The notes beneath the pieces were generated by a model. It was not told the origin of the DNA. It saw only the letters and a list, made by a program, of their open reading frames with translations, and ran no database searches. The position numbers were made by a program, and so were the translations under genes. From Xylaria sp. FL1777 (Eukaryota; Ascomycota; Sordariomycetes; Xylariales; Xylariaceae), in assembly GCA_022578965.1 (NCBI GenBank), contig MU400607.1, positions 1-64,000 of the forward strand: DNA of 64,000 nucleotides, read 5' to 3'. Of the stretch, positions 48,668 to 62,098 are shown in pieces (the stretch's first letter is position 1; every line of letters begins with the position of its first letter).

Positions 48668-51600
48668 AATAGCTAAAAAAAAAAAAATAAAAAACTGCTA
48701 TATAAACAATATATAAACTATATAAATATATAGTTATGCTATAAAAACTATAAAACATATTAGTTAGCTTTTAATACATAATAATAACGATTTTACGGAA
48801 GTTTTTAAACAAGTTTATGTTTATTTACTTAAATAATATCTTAATTTACTTTAAAACACTAAAAAAACATAAAAAATATATAATTTAAGTATTAAAAACA
48901 TTTAAACAAGCAAAATTACAACTTAATACAAAAAAAATATATATAGCATACATAAAAAATCGACTTTTTAAAATTTATAATTACCTTAAAACAAATATAA
49001 ATTTAATAGTTAAAAATTAATACAATATAAAACTAAAAAATACTTAACTTAACTACTATTATAAATATATAACAAGCATTAAGATTTTTAAACTATGTTT
49101 AAATGTTAATTTAAAACTTTAAAAAAATAGCATTTTATTTTATAAAGTATACAAAAAAAAAATATGAAAAAAAATCCTTTTTAATTTTAAAAAAAGCCTA
49201 AAAAGCTTTTAAAAAACTAAAACTAAAAATTACTTTTAACTTTATAATTAAACTACTTAATTTATAAAAAAAAAAAAAGCTAAAAACAAATATTTTAAAT
49301 AGTATAATTACAAAAGTTTTAAAATAACTAAAAAACAACAAAAAATAGTACTTAATAGCTTATTACTTTAAAGCACTACAAAATATAACATTATAATATT
49401 TTATATATAACAAAAAACTGCTTATAATTATTATAGCACTTAAAAAATAAAAACTGTTTTTTATAAAAACTATAAAGCTAATTAAAATTTATTTAAATTA
49501 TTAAAACTTAATAAAATTTATAACTATATAAAAAATTACTAAACAATATAAAAATTAAATGGTTTTTTTTTTAAGTTTAACTTTAAAATATATTACATTA
49601 AAAAAAAAAAAAACATTTAAGCAAACATACTTAGTTAATAAAATTAAAAAAAATTTAAAGTTTTAAAAAAAAACATTTAAGTATTACATTTTTAAAGAAA
49701 TAAAAGCTTAAAAATTAAAGTTATACTTAAAGACTTTATAAATATATAGCTATAATAAGCTTATAACTTAAAAAAATTAACATAACTATAAAAACACAAA
49801 AGATTAAAAAATAACAAGCTAATATATAAATATAAAGTTTACTTATTAAAATCTTTACAAAATAAGTTTATTAAAAAATTTTATAAATACTTATTATATA
49901 AATACTAAAAAGCAACAAAAACAGTTAAACAATTATAAAAAAAGTACGATTTTTTAAAACTATAAAACATAGTTAAATTTATTATAAAAAAATATAATAT
50001 TTATAATAAAGCTAAAACAACTTAATATAAACTTTATAAATTATTATAACTTATATAAATACTTAAATAAGCATAGCATATTATTGCTTAAGATTTTATT
50101 ATAGCATTACTTTTATTAACCGATTTAAGTATAAAAGTACAATATAATAAAATATAAGTTATTATTAATAAACTTATTAAGTATGCTTATTTTTTACTGT
50201 TTAAAGAAAATATAACAACTAAATAACTTATATATGCTTTTATATGTTAATATTTAAATAAATATAAGCTACTAAAAAAAATTGTTTTAAACTAAAATAA
50301 ATTATTTACTTTTAAGTTTAAAACTAGCTTTTTTAAACTTATTAACGTTAAACTAAAATTTTTAATTGCTTACTACTTATAAACAAATAAACAAACAAAA
50401 AAACTAAACTAAATACTAAAACAATATTTATAAAGTTATATTAACTATTAATAAAATAATTAAGTAAAACTATTATTAATAGTATAGATTTTATATAACA
50501 TATTAATAAACAAAAATATAAACATATTTTTATATAAAGCTATTTATAAATAGTAAACAACTATTAAAAAATAAAAAAAAACATTAATAAAAGCATTTGT
50601 TATTTTAATTATAGCACTTTAAGCAAAAACTATTGCAATAAAAATTAAAACGTTATAAGCTAAACTATAATTATGCTTTTAATTTTTATAATAATAAATG
50701 TTAATATATTATAACAAAAAACAAACTAAAAAACTAACCTTTAAAAAAAAAAACAAAGTTTATTTGCTATAATAAAAACAAAATATAAACATTAATATTT
50801 TTTAAATAAAAATAAAACAACTAAGCAATAAATTAACATTTAAAAAACTTAGCTTTTTTAAAATTAAAAAAGTTATTTTACTTATTAACTATAAACTATT
50901 ATTACTAAAAAATATGCAAATTTACTTTATTTTTTACATTTTTTTACTAAAATTAATACTTATTAAAACATTTATTAAAACATAACTAAAAATAAAAATA
51001 AATTAAAACGTTTATAAAGTTAAAAGTATACTAAATTTTTATTAAAACAATAATAACTTAAAATATTTTATTAAATAAAAAAAATATTTATATGCTAATA
51101 ATATTTAAAAACTTAAAAAATACTTAAAAACTATTAAAGTAGTTATAAGTTAGTTTTACTACTAATATTTTAATTGCTTAAAACTAAAAAAAAAAGGTTA
51201 ACTTTAAAAAAAACGCTTAAAAAATTTTAATTAAACTTAAACAAAGCAGCTTATGTTACTTTAGCTTGCTTTTTTTGTTATTTTTGCTTTTTTGCTAGCG
51301 CTTTTTGTTTTTTTTTAATGCGCTTTATTTTGTTTAGTTTATTTAAGAACTAAAGCTTTTGCTAAATTATTTTAATACTTTTTGCTTTTAAAAAACGTTT
51401 TTGTATATAAAGCTAAGCTAATTTGCTTAAAATAAAGTTAAAGCTATTTTAAGCTCGTTTTAATTTTTTTTAAATTAAAAATAACTGTTGTTTTGTTTGC
51501 TTTTTTTTTTTTTAAAACAACAGTATTTAAAAACTATATTATTAATTAAATTAATTAAAACTTTTAATTTATTACAAAAGCAACTAACGCATACACATTT

Positions 51601-52602
51601 AAAACAATAAAACATATTATTTGTTATTTTATACGTTAATAATTAATTAAAGCAGCAAAAGTAAAGCATAATTTTATAGCTAATAAAATTAATAAAAAAA
51701 GCAAAAATAAGTTTTTGCTTTGTTTTAAATAAACGGTTAGTTTTTTTAATGTGTTTTAATATTATAATATATAGAAAAAAAAAGAAAAAAGAATACTTAC
51801 GGAAAATTATTAAAACAACAATTTTAAAAAAAAAGGAATAATATTATAAAATTAGCACAAAAGTAACTTTTAAAGCAGCTTAATGCTTTTATATATACTT
51901 TATATTTTTTTTTTTGCTAGCTAAAGCTAAAATTACGTAATAATTTACTTAGTTTACTAAGCTTACAGTAATTTAAAGCTTATTAAGCTTATAATAATTT
52001 AAAGCTTATTAAGCTTATAATAATTTAGTGCTTATTAAACTTGCAGTAATTTAAAAAAAATTATTACTTTTTTTACTTTTTTTTTGTTTATATAATTATG
52101 CATTTCTTATATTTAATTACTTACTTAGTTCTAGTTCTTTAGCTATTAATTTTTTATAACTACTAAGCACTAATATATTTATTACTTTTAATTTTTTAAA
52201 ACCTTTATTAATGCATAGTAATAAAAGTACCCTAAAAACCTCCTTAACAAACTACTGTTAAGGATTCTATTATTACTTGTAAATTAAGACTTTAAAAGCA
52301 AACCTGTTATATTAATATATAATAGGTCCGTTATATAGTATTGCTAAAAACATTACTTTGTTTTTTGCTTTGTAACTATTTAGCTAAACAATATTACTTA
52401 ATAAAAATGCGTTTAAAAAAATGGTTTAAACGTGCTATTTTTGCTTAGTTTATAAGTTACTAAGCTTAAAATATTTATAAAAGTTAAAAGTTAAATTTTT
52501 AAGCCTTTTGTTATTTGTTATATTAATTAGCTGCTTTATATATAATACTTGGTTATTTTTTAAATTAATAAGCTTACTTATTAAGTTATTAACTTTATTT
52601 TT

Positions 52603-52795
52603 TGTTATAAAAAATATAAAGCATTAAAGGTTAAATATAATAGTTAATATATTTTTAGTTTTATAATAAGTATTTAATAAAACTAAAGCTTAAAGAAAAG
52701 AAAAAACTTTTATAAAATAAGTATAAAAAAAATATCCTATATATATATATAACTTATAATATATGCTAAAGTACTTAAGTAGCTTAGTTATAACA
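52603..52795 (-). repeat. 3' LTR of H
   Basis: 193 bp, the same length as 60272-60464 and about 90% identical by eye, with differences mostly G/A and C/T. Confidence 0.8.
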
Positions 52796-53052
52796 ATTAC
52801 TTCTTTTTTTTTAATGAAGTTATTTTTAATTTATATATAAGTAAAATTAATTAAAATAATTAATCTTAAATATAAGTAATAAAATAAAATAGTATAAAGT
52901 AATTAAGCATAAATATAATATATTAAATAAAATGTTTATATAGTATAATAGTTAAAATATTTATATATTTATGCTTATATTTATATGTTAAGTTATATTT
53001 GTTTTATGTTATATTTATAGCAAGTTTTATGCTTATACTTTTATTACTATAT

Positions 53053-53095
<43 letters not shown>

Positions 53096-56000
53096 TTATT
53101 ATTAAACAATTAGTTTTAGCTATATATTTTATTACTGCTATTTTTATACTTATTTTACATTTTTTCTGCTTTTTTTTTAATTATTATTTGTATTATAATT
53201 ATGCTGCTTAAACTTGCAGTAGTTAAAAGTAATATATATAAACGTAGTTATAATTAAAGCTATAGTTATAAATATAAACGCAAAAAATTATTATAATTTG
53301 CTTTATGTTTAAATTTATTTAAAAATAAGTTTAATTTTACTATAAAATAAAACTTTAATAAACTTTTTTGCTAAAAGTTTAATAACTTTAATAATAAAAA
53401 TAAAAGTTTTAGCAGTTTGCTTTTTTTTTAAAACAGCTTTAATTTTAATAAAAATATAAATACTATTAAGCTTTTTATAAGTTAAAAAAAAAAAAATAAA
53501 AATAAAAATAAAAATAATTTAAACTTTATAAATTTAAATAAAAATTTAAATGTTATTTTGTGCAATTTTAATATAAATAATGCAAAAAATAAGTTCGATT
53601 TTAATATAAATATTAAAGTTTTTACGCTAGCTAAACGTTAGCTTGTTTTTATAATAATTTTTGTTTATAAACTTTGCAAGCAAACTATTAAAGCTAAAAA
53701 CAAAAAGTATAAAACTATTAAAAAAGCAATAGTTTTAAGTAGTTTATTAATATATTAGCTTTATTTTAAGCGTTTTAAAAAAGCATTTTAGCTAAAAAAT
53801 AGTTTACTTTTAAATATAGTTTGTAAATTTAAAAACCTAAAAATAATAGCTTATATAAGCTATATAAATAGCTATATTTTATGTAAGCTTATAAGTTAAT
53901 TTATATTTATTTTAAATTAGTTTTATTAATAAGTTAATTATTTGCTATGTTATATTTTAATATAATATATATTTAGAAATTATTAAACTAGTTTGTTTAT
54001 TTTTTTGTTTTTTAAAAAAACAACCATAAAAAAGTTGTTATAAATAAAAATTGCACTATTATTTAAAAAACTTTAAACAATTATTATATTAACTTTATAG
54101 CTATATAATTTTACTTTTTAAAAGCATTTTTACGTTTTTTATTAATTTATAAAGCTTAGTTTTAATTAATTAGCAAAATTAACAACATAAAAATAAGTAG
54201 TTTTATTTTTATTTTATATAAAGTTTAGCTAATAATTAGTAATACAAAAACATTATGCTAAATATAAGCACTTAGTAATAAAGCATAAATTTTTAGCTTA
54301 TTAAATTATTAAGCTTTTTTATATAAACGTTATAAATAGCTTTATTTAAACTAATTTTATAAAGTTTTTTAATAAAATTAAAACTATTTTTAATGCTAGT
54401 AGTATGCTTGTTTAATTATACTTAAAGTGCAAGTTTTAAACTATAAATATATAGCTTAAAAAGCTGCTTTTATTTCTTTTAAAAAAAATATATGCAAAGC
54501 TATATTAATTATTATTAATAAGCATAAATAAAAGTATTTAATAAGCTTTTTTTAATATAAAAATGTTTTAAAGTTTAATAATTAATGTTTTAAAGCTTTT
54601 TTGTAAAGATTTTATAACTTGTTTATAGCGTTTTTATATATAGTTTATTAATAAAGCGCAAATATTTTAAAACTTAAAGCAATAAGTATAATTTTTATTA
54701 TATAATTAAAAACAAAAAAATAACTAATTAGTATATATAACATAATTAAGCTTTAGTTTATAGCTAAATTAATAATAAATTAATATTATTTTGTTAATTT
54801 AATAGTTTTGCTTTTTTTTTATAACTTAAAAGCTTTTTAAAGTTTTTAATTGCTTTAAAAGCTATAATATTAATAGTAAATACTTATTAATTATACTTAG
54901 TTAGCTAGCTTTTTTACTTAATAAAATAATATTTTTTTTTATTATAAGTTATTTTATTTATTATATTTTTAACTTTTTATTTTTTTAATTTATTTTTAAA
55001 GTTTAACATAAGCAAACTATACTTATGTTTAGCTTTTTAAAGCTTAAGTAGCTAAATTAAAAAAACAAAATAAAAATAGCTATATTATTTTAAAAAACTA
55101 ATATAATATGTTTATAAACTAACTATAAAAAGAATTTAAAAAAGTTTAATAAACTTAAGCGCTAATTTTTTATTTTTAAACTTAATATTTTTTATTAATA
55201 GTATTACTAAGTTTTTAGTTTTAAAAGTTATAAATTTATGCTTATTGTTATAGTATTTTATATATTTATTAGTTATAATTTATTATTGCTTTATTATTTT
55301 GTTTTTAATAGTTTATAATTTATTAAAACGTTTTTATATAGCTAAAATTCTTTTTAATATAAAGTTATTTTTAACAAATAAACGAAATTTTAGCATATAA
55401 CTATATAAAGCTTTAAAAAGTAATTGTTTAGTTATAAAATTAATAGCAAAATTTATAACAAAAAAAGCTTAAAGTAAAAATTAAAGTTAATTAGTTTATT
55501 TATTATTTATAAAGCACTTAAAATAGCTTTTAATTATTTAGTTTATTTGTTTTGTTTGTTTATTAGTTTTAAAATAAAATACTACTAAAAGCTTTTATTT
55601 AATTTTTAAGTAATAATATAAATTAAACTAAAATTAGCTAATAAAAATAAAGCTTTTATTAAAAATAATGCTTTTTAAGCTATTATAAATACATTTAATT
55701 TTATAATAAAATAAAACTGCTAACTTAACTAAAATTATAGTAGTATTAACTAAAAATAAGTATATAAGCTTAATAAATTTATTTATAATAATAAAAATAG
55801 CATTAACTAGTTTTTTTTTATAAAAAATTTTTAGTAAACTTATAATAAAGTTTATAAATAGCTTTTATATAAGTTTACTAAGTATTAATAAAGCATTAAG
55901 TTTATTATATTTTTAGTAATGTTTTATTTTAGTTTTAAAGCAAATTATATAGCTTTATACGTATTTTTTAATATTTAGTTTTATATTGCTTTAATAAAAC

Positions 56001-59000
56001 TTTTATTATAATAGTTTTAAAGTATAGCTTTAACTAAAATGTTTAGCTAAAAAATTATTATAATATAGCTTAATAAATTAAAAATATATAGCTTTTTTAA
56101 AAAAAATATAAATTTTGTTTTTATAGCAAACTAAAGATTTTTTTATTAACTATTAAAAATTTATAAGCTTTTTTGCTTTTAATTGTTTTATAATTGTATA
56201 ATATTTAAGGTTTTTTTTTTAAACCTTTTAAATAAAGTTTTTTAGCTTTTTAAAAGCTTTTAAATTTTTTAATTTTTTTAAGCTTATAGCTATTTATATA
56301 TGCAAACATATAACTACTTAAATAAAAAAAGCTTTTTTAATAAGTATAGCTTTAAAATATAAAGCTTTAGCTTAAATATTAAAATATAAATTAAAAACTT
56401 TAATTTGTTATACTATTATAACTTTTTTTTTTAATGTTAAAAAAATGTTAATATTATTAAGTAAAACAGCTATATAATTAAAACAACGCAAAAAAAAATT
56501 AGCTTTGTTTTTTTTGCTTGCTTAATATTTAATAATAAAATTAAAAAAAGCTAATAATAAATATTAATAAGTTTGCTTTTTATTAAGCTTTAACGTTTTT
56601 ATAAACGCTTAAAAGTTAATATAATTAATTAATACTTTAACTAGTAAATTGCTTTTTTATAAATAATACTATTAGTGCTTAAAGCAATTTATTATTATAA
56701 GCATTTTTTAGTTAAACATATTATATTATATTTTTTTTTTAAATAGCTTTTAAAAATAAAACATAACTAGTTTAAAAATGCTTTAATTATTTTGCTAAAA
56801 TAGATTTTTTGCAAAAGCTACTTTAAAAGAATTAGTTTTTAGTAATATTTATTTTTTAAAGTTAAAATGTATAAAAAAAATAGCTTGCTTAAATATATTC
56901 TAAAAGTTTTTAAAAGCTTTTTTTTTAAAACTATTTAAAAAAATTTAACTTTTTTTTGTTTTTATTACGTTTTTTTTTAAATATTTAAATAAAAGCGCAA
57001 CAATATAAAAATACCTATTTATAAAACAGCAATAAAAATTATAAAACTTTAAAAATTGTTATAACATTTAATAAATATTTAATATAAGCTATTATTAAAT
57101 AATATTTATATATAAAAAGTTTATTTTGATTTTTTAGCTAAAAATAATATAACTTAAAAATTTAATTTTTTTTTAATAAAATTAACACTTAAATAGCTTA
57201 GCATATAGTTTTGCTTTTTATAGCCTTTTAATAATATTTTAAATATGTTTTATATAAAAATCTTTATTTAAAAAAAAAATAAATATATTATTAAAATATA
57301 TAATGTAAAATATATTTATTATATTATTAAGTGCTTTTTATATATAACTTTAAAAAGTAGCAAAAACATTTAATAAATTTATAAGTATAACTAAAAATTT
57401 ATAGTAGCTATAGTATATATAAAACGTTATTTTTTACTTATTTTTTTTTTAAATATATAAGCAATAATAAGCGTTTTTAAAGTTAATTTTGCTAAAGATT
57501 TTAGCTTTTAAGATTTTATTAAGCAGCTTTAAAATAAGTAATAAAATATATTAATTTTTACGTATAACTTAATTAAGTTTTTTATAGTTTATATATAAAC
57601 ATAAGCTTTTATTTTTTTTAAATATAAAAAGAATTAAAGCGTTAGTAAAACTAATAAACTTTTTAATTTTTTTTGCTTTTAGTATTTTATTAAGCTATTT
57701 TTATAGTTTTTTTAGCTTATTTTAAGCTAATAAATATATAAAAAAATAAAATACAACTGCGTTTTTTTTTAGCTTAATAGTAAAGTTTTTTTGCTTTAAT
57801 TGTAACAATATGTTTGCTTTGCTAATATTAAAAAACTTAAATAAGTTATAAAACTTTTTTAAAATTATTATAAAATTAAAGTAATTAAAGCTTTTTTTTA
57901 ACTTTTTAAGTTATATAAATTTAAATAATTAAATAATAATATAATAGCAAGCTTAATTTTAGCAAGCTTTTATAAACCTAGTTAAACTAAATATTTTTAT
58001 TTAAAAGCAGCATAATTTAAAAAACCATTAATTAATGCTTAAATTTAATATAATTTTTTTATTTTTTAAAGTAGTTTAAAATAATAAAAAAAAGCTGCTT
58101 TTAAAGCAATAGTTATAATTAATAGCTATATATGCACGCTTAATTTTGCAAATAATACTATAATTATTAGTTAATTTACAAATAACTTAATAAGCTTTAT
58201 AAATAAAAAATCTACTTTTAATAATATACTATAATATAAATATATAAAAAAATGCTTGTTATAATTTATAATAAAAAGCAAAAGTAAAACTAATATAGTT
58301 ATATTTAGCGCATAAATTAAAATTAATATAAGTTTTAATAAATAGTTTTATAAAGCTAATAAAATAAATAGTGCAAAAAGTATAAAAATAGCATAAAATA
58401 AATATATAAAGTAATAACTTTAGCTTAAAATTTATAGCTAATATAGTTAGTATTAAGCTTACTACTTGTTTTTTAAGTTATAATACTATAGCTTTTATAA
58501 AAAAAGTATATAAAACTTTAATTACTGTTTTTAGTTTTTTTTATTTATGTTCTAGTTTTTATTTACTTAGATTTTTTAAATAGTTTGTTTTTAAGTAATA
58601 TTATTATTATAGCTAATATAGCTATTAAATTTATTGTTTTTATTATTACTATTATTGTTATTACTTTTAAGCTAAAAGTAATTAAAAGTAATATAACTAA
58701 GTTATTTATAGCTATAATAAATAAAGTTTTTATAAAAGTTTAAATTTAAACTATTTTTATTATTGTTTTAAAGTTAATTTAAAGAAGTTTTAAAAATATA
58801 ATAGTTTTTTAAAATATAAGTATTATTAATATTACTTTAGTTATTTATATATTTTTAGTTTTAATACTAGTTATAATTTTTAATATTATTATTTTTATAA
58901 TATTAGTTTTAGCTTTTATAGTTATTATTGCTTTTATAAAATCTTAAGTTATTATTATTATAGCTATTATTATAGTTATTATTTCTGTAATAATAGTTTT

Positions 59001-60271
59001 AGTTATTAAAACTAGTATTATTATTTTTATAGCTAGTATTAATATATTAATTACTAGTTTAGTTTTGCTTAATATTTAAAGTTAATTTATTAGTAGTTTA
59101 AATAACATTTAACTTTAGTTTTTTTTTATTATAGTTTAAGCGTTGTTTTTTAGTTATTAGTTCTTAGCGTTATTATATAGCATTAATTATATTAGCTTAT
59201 ATAATTAACAAAAAGTTATAATAGTTTATTAACTTTTGCTAAAGTAATACGCTTAGTTTTTAATAATATAATAAAGCTTTTTTGCTTTTGTTTTAGCAAA
59301 TATTTTAAAGTTTAATACTAGTAAAGTATTAATTAAACAGCTTTAAGTTTTAGTTAGCTTGTTAATTTGCTTGTTTTAATTATATATTTATATTAGCTTA
59401 TAAAAAAGCAAACTATTTAAGCAAAGTTTTAGTTTAGTTTAAAAACACTTTTTAATTAGTTTTAAATTATTTTTTTTTAAGGTTAATAATTTTTATAATG
59501 TTAATTAATAAGCATTTTTATAGTTTTAGTTTATATTGCTATGCACGTATAAAATTTTGTTTTTATTATAGCAGAATTTTTAATTAGCTTTTTTAAAAAT
59601 AGTTTAAAGTTTTTTTATTTACTTTAGCTAGCATTAATAAATAAATTTTATACTAAAAAAGTTATAATTAAACTTTAATAGTTAACTAAAATTAGCATTT
59701 TTAAATAAGTAGCATTAATAGTAATATAAGCAATTTTAATATAATTAGTATTTAAGTTTTCTTTAATTATGCTTTTTATTAAAGCTAAAAAATAAAAAGT
59801 TATTATTATTACTAGGATTTTTATGTTTTTATTTTTAACTTAAGTTATAAAATTATTTTTTAAGGTTTAAAAAGTTTTTTTGTTCTTTTAAAAATATTAT
59901 TCTTTAGTTTTTTTATTTACTTAATTATAAAATAAAAATAGTATAAATTATTTTTAATTTTAAAGCAACTTGTTTGCTTTTATTTTTTTACTGTATAACT
60001 TGCTGCTTTAGCTTTTTAATTTTAATTAAAAGCTATATAATTTATGTTTGCAATAATTAAGTATTAATACTTAAAGCACTAAGTAATTATTATTTGCTTA
60101 AGCCTAGTTTTAAAAATAATTTATGCTAAGTTTATTTTTAGTTTATTATTAAAGTTTATTCTAAAAAAAAGCTATTAAAAATAGCACTAGCTTATGTAAT
60201 TAGTTAATATTTAGCTATTTTATAGTATAATAAAATATTATAAGTAACCTTATTTTAAAAAGCTTTAAAAT

Positions 60272-60464
60272 TATTATAAAAGATATAAAACATTAAAAGT
60301 TAAATATAATAGTTAATATATTTTTAGTTTTATAGTAAATATTTAATAAAACTAAAGCTTAAAGAAAAAAAGAAACTTTTATAAAATAAGTATAGGAAAA
60401 ATATCTTATATATATATATAACTTGTAATATATACTAAAGTATTTAAGTAGTTTAATTATAACA
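60272..60464 (-). repeat. 5' LTR of H
   Basis: 193 bp, the partner of 52603-52795, starting TATTATAAAAG where the other copy keeps TGTTATAAAAA and ending TTATAACA. Confidence 0.8.
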
Positions 60465-60807
60465 TTTTTTAGCTTTTGTTTTTTTAGTACTATATTTAGT
60501 TTTTGTTATATTTTTATTAATATAGCTTTAATTTTATTAAATCGTAGTTATAAATTAACTGCAAATTAATTAATATACTTATAAACACTTTTAATAATAT
60601 TGCTAATTGTTAGCTTAACTAAATTGTTGCTTTTAAAGCTAAGCTTTATAGTTTTACTGCTGCTTTTAGCTATTTTATTAAGTTAATATTAAAGTATATA
60701 AAGTAAAAATAAAGTTAAAAAATAAAATAAAAAATAAATAAAGTATTAATATATTATATAAAAGTTTATTTAAAATATAATGTTATAAAGCTGCTTAAAT
60801 AATTATT

Positions 60808-61028
60808 TATACTTTTTAAATACTAGCTTAAAACCTTATAATTACTACGTAAAATTAGGTTTATATTTAAAAAAGTAAATGTTAGAAAAAAAACATTTCC
60901 CGAGTATAGTACTAAGAAACTATATACAAATACTACCAATTTAAGTAGAGCTGGTCCGTGCTCCTCAGGTTCCTGCACAGCAACTGTCGCACAGTGTACA
61001 CCATGGCCTGTGCTGCCCAGAAGCCACA
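60808..61028 (-). repeat. Right (5') LTR of element O
   Basis: 221 bp. The inner half is A/T-converted and the outer half (GGTCCGTGCTCCTCAGG, then CTGTCGCACAGTGTACACCA) is nearly unaltered, the mirror image of the left LTR. The end GAAGCCACA is followed by the TSD TCTG and then the displaced MITE end. Confidence 0.8.
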
Positions 61029-61051
61029 TCTGTAGCAATTCCCTTTAGCTT

Positions 61052-61483
61052 TAGCTGAACTGAACTTATGGTAGTATGACTAAGCATAATTAGCGTTGAG
61101 TATGCACGATTGGGTAGGTCACGTGAGTTTTGGTGGGACGGGCCGTCAATAGGCTTCCTGACAAGTGGGCTGTCTGAATTAGGAAAACATTTCTCATTTC
61201 TCTTCATTACAAGTAGGTATCGGGAGAGGACTGCTGCTGCCGCCCGCCTTGAGAATGTACTATTTTACAAGATTCGATTCAACGTACAGCCAACCCACCC
61301 CCGCCTGCCCAAAGGAAAATAGGCGCCCTCACAAATCGGCATCGTAAAACGCCTTATTTACAATGAACAAAGACTCTCGGGTCAGAGATGCCTGAGGATT
61401 GGACGCCAGCATAAAAGCACGAGGGCGAGGCTTGAAACCGATGGGGTTCTCAATTCAAAATAACCGCAACTGCCCAAAGCCGC
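61052..61483. other. Intergenic, downstream of the transposon block
   Basis: About 430 bp of normal composition with no recognised gene. It contains the 3' flank of the secreted-protein gene at 61484. Confidence 0.4.
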
Positions 61484-62098
61484 TTAAAGCATGGCTACGG
61501 CGCCGAGGACACCGCCCATGGCGGCCGCGCCCAGCCAGACACCGGTGGGCCTAGCAGCAGCGGCCGTGACGACCGAGGTGGGATAGGTGGTGTTGCCGGG
61601 GCTGGCAAAGGAGGTCGTGGCTGTCGGGGCGGGCGAGGTCGGGTAAGTGCCGTTGGCCGCGCTGCCGGGGGCCGGCGTCGTCTTGCAGGGGTTGCCGGTA
61701 GGGGTGAGCATGGCGTAGATGTAGCTGGTCACGCTCGCGACCTTGTCTGCGGGCTCGCAGTCCGTGGCGAGGTCAAGCAAGACGGTGCTGTGGGCATTGC
61801 CGAAGCTGAGAACCGATGTGATGTACGTTCTAAACTCGGGAATCAGGCTGGGAGGCAATTCGTTGAGGATAGAGCAAATCTCGTCCTGGTGGCCGTGGGG
61901 ATCGAAAGTAGATAGAGGCGGTTTGGAATTTGGTTGAGTGGCCAGAAAAGAGAGTACAGCAGCCGGTGTTGTAGGACCTGCCGCGGCAAAGGAGAAAAAG
62001 GAAGTCATTTTTGAGGCGCAGTATGCAGCATCGGATTTCTGAGACAGCGAAACGCCTGCAAAGGCGGCGATGAAGAAGAGAACTCTAGCGCCATACAT
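61484..62098 (-). CDS. Small secreted, probably GPI-anchored protein
   Basis: Single exon, 204 residues. A signal peptide (MYGARVLFFIAAFAGVSLSQ) leads into a Cys-containing core of about 110 residues (AAYCASKMTSFFSF, EICSILNELPPSLIPEF, LLDLATDCEP). A Thr/Pro/Ser/Ala-rich spacer with NGT and NTT glycosylation sites follows, then a C-terminal hydrophobic tail (GVWLGAAAMGGVLGAVAML). That order is the standard layout of a GPI-anchored wall or membrane protein. The core, with ...LPPSL...F..Y...VLSF, loosely recalls fungal proteins annotated as infection-structure-specific, but I would not assign function. It lies 430 bp from the transposon block and is GC-rich, so RIP has not leaked into it. Confidence 0.8.
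   Translation of the reverse strand: MYGARVLFFIAAFAGVSLSQKSDAAYCASKMTSFFSFAAAGPTTPAAVLSFLATQPNSKPPLSTFDPHGHQDEICSILNELPPSLIPEFRTYITSVLSFGNAHSTVLLDLATDCEPADKVASVTSYIYAMLTPTGNPCKTTPAPGSAANGTYPTSPAPTATTSFASPGNTTYPTSVVTAAAARPTGVWLGAAAMGGVLGAVAML

Larger units (their letters stand above)
36973..52335 (+). mobile_element. Gypsy element G2, RIP-degenerated, split by G3
   Basis: LTRs of 494 bp at 36973-37466 and 51842-52335. The TSD is TAATA (36968-36972) and TAGTA (52336-52340), one G-to-A change apart. Without G3 (41009-48667) the element is about 7.7 kb, the same as G1. A purine run before 51842 places the polypurine tract on the right, so it reads on the plus strand. Directly after G3 the RT relic continues: around 48787-48860 the frame reads FLNKFMFIYLNNILIYFKTL, the gypsy RT YLDD region with both Asp codons turned to Asn by G-to-A change. 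Confidence 0.85.
52603..60464 (-). mobile_element. Gypsy element H, RIP-degenerated
   Basis: 7862 bp with 193-bp LTRs at 52603-52795 and 60272-60464, terminal inverted TGTTATAA/TTATAACA, and TTTTT on both sides (52598-52602, 60465-60469). The reverse complement of 57640-57452 gives a long RT relic with few stops (ALILFIFKKNKSLCLYINYK, then AKIFSKINFKNAYYCLYI). This matches the FVPKKDG..R.CVDYR...LTKLDL.NAYH blocks of Ty3/gypsy RT, so the element is minus-oriented. It is a different family from G1-G3. A run of 40 T at 53054-53093 lies near its 3' end. Confidence 0.8.
24268..61028 (-). mobile_element. Element O: RIP-degenerated Ty3/gypsy retrotransposon, host of four insertions
   Basis: LTRs of 221 bp at 24268-24488 and 60808-61028 have inverted ends TGTGCCTTC/GAAGCCACA and are flanked by TCTG (24264-24267 and 61029-61032). 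Without the nested elements O is about 5.6 kb: 24268-25330, 25549-26490, 34198-36972, 52341-52602 and 60470-61028. On the minus strand at 34546-34250 a degenerate but legible relic reads FINAASYFKHFIKNY, then FIINI.LSIY. This corresponds to the RT thumb and start of RNase H of Ty3/gypsy, so O is minus-oriented. Stops and substitutions throughout show it is dead. Confidence 0.75.
23887..61043. mobile_element. Foldback MITE split by element O
   Basis: 23887-24267 is nearly all inverted repeat. The left arm (ATGATCCTTACAGCCACATG, then CTTTGCAACCACCGGTCGCA) is answered by its reverse complement before 24262. The matching continues through GGGCTATTTAGAAATGC on both arms, about 155 bp each. The outer end on the left, GGGAATTGCTAC at 23887, has its partner GTAGCAATTCCC only at 61032-61043, beyond element O. 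The MITE was thus about 390 bp and was cut when O inserted. The left arm also carries a 21-bp tandem duplication (GAATTGCTAC[GA]GACACATGA, twice). It has no coding capacity. It is probably hAT-like by TSD size, although the ends do not show the usual CAGNG. Confidence 0.7.

Noticed and set aside
24268..61028. Centromere or mitochondrial DNA insertion as explanation for the AT-rich block
   Set aside because: The block resolves into LTR elements with target duplications and gypsy RT relics; no mitochondrial genes are seen. A centromeric role cannot be excluded, but nothing requires it.
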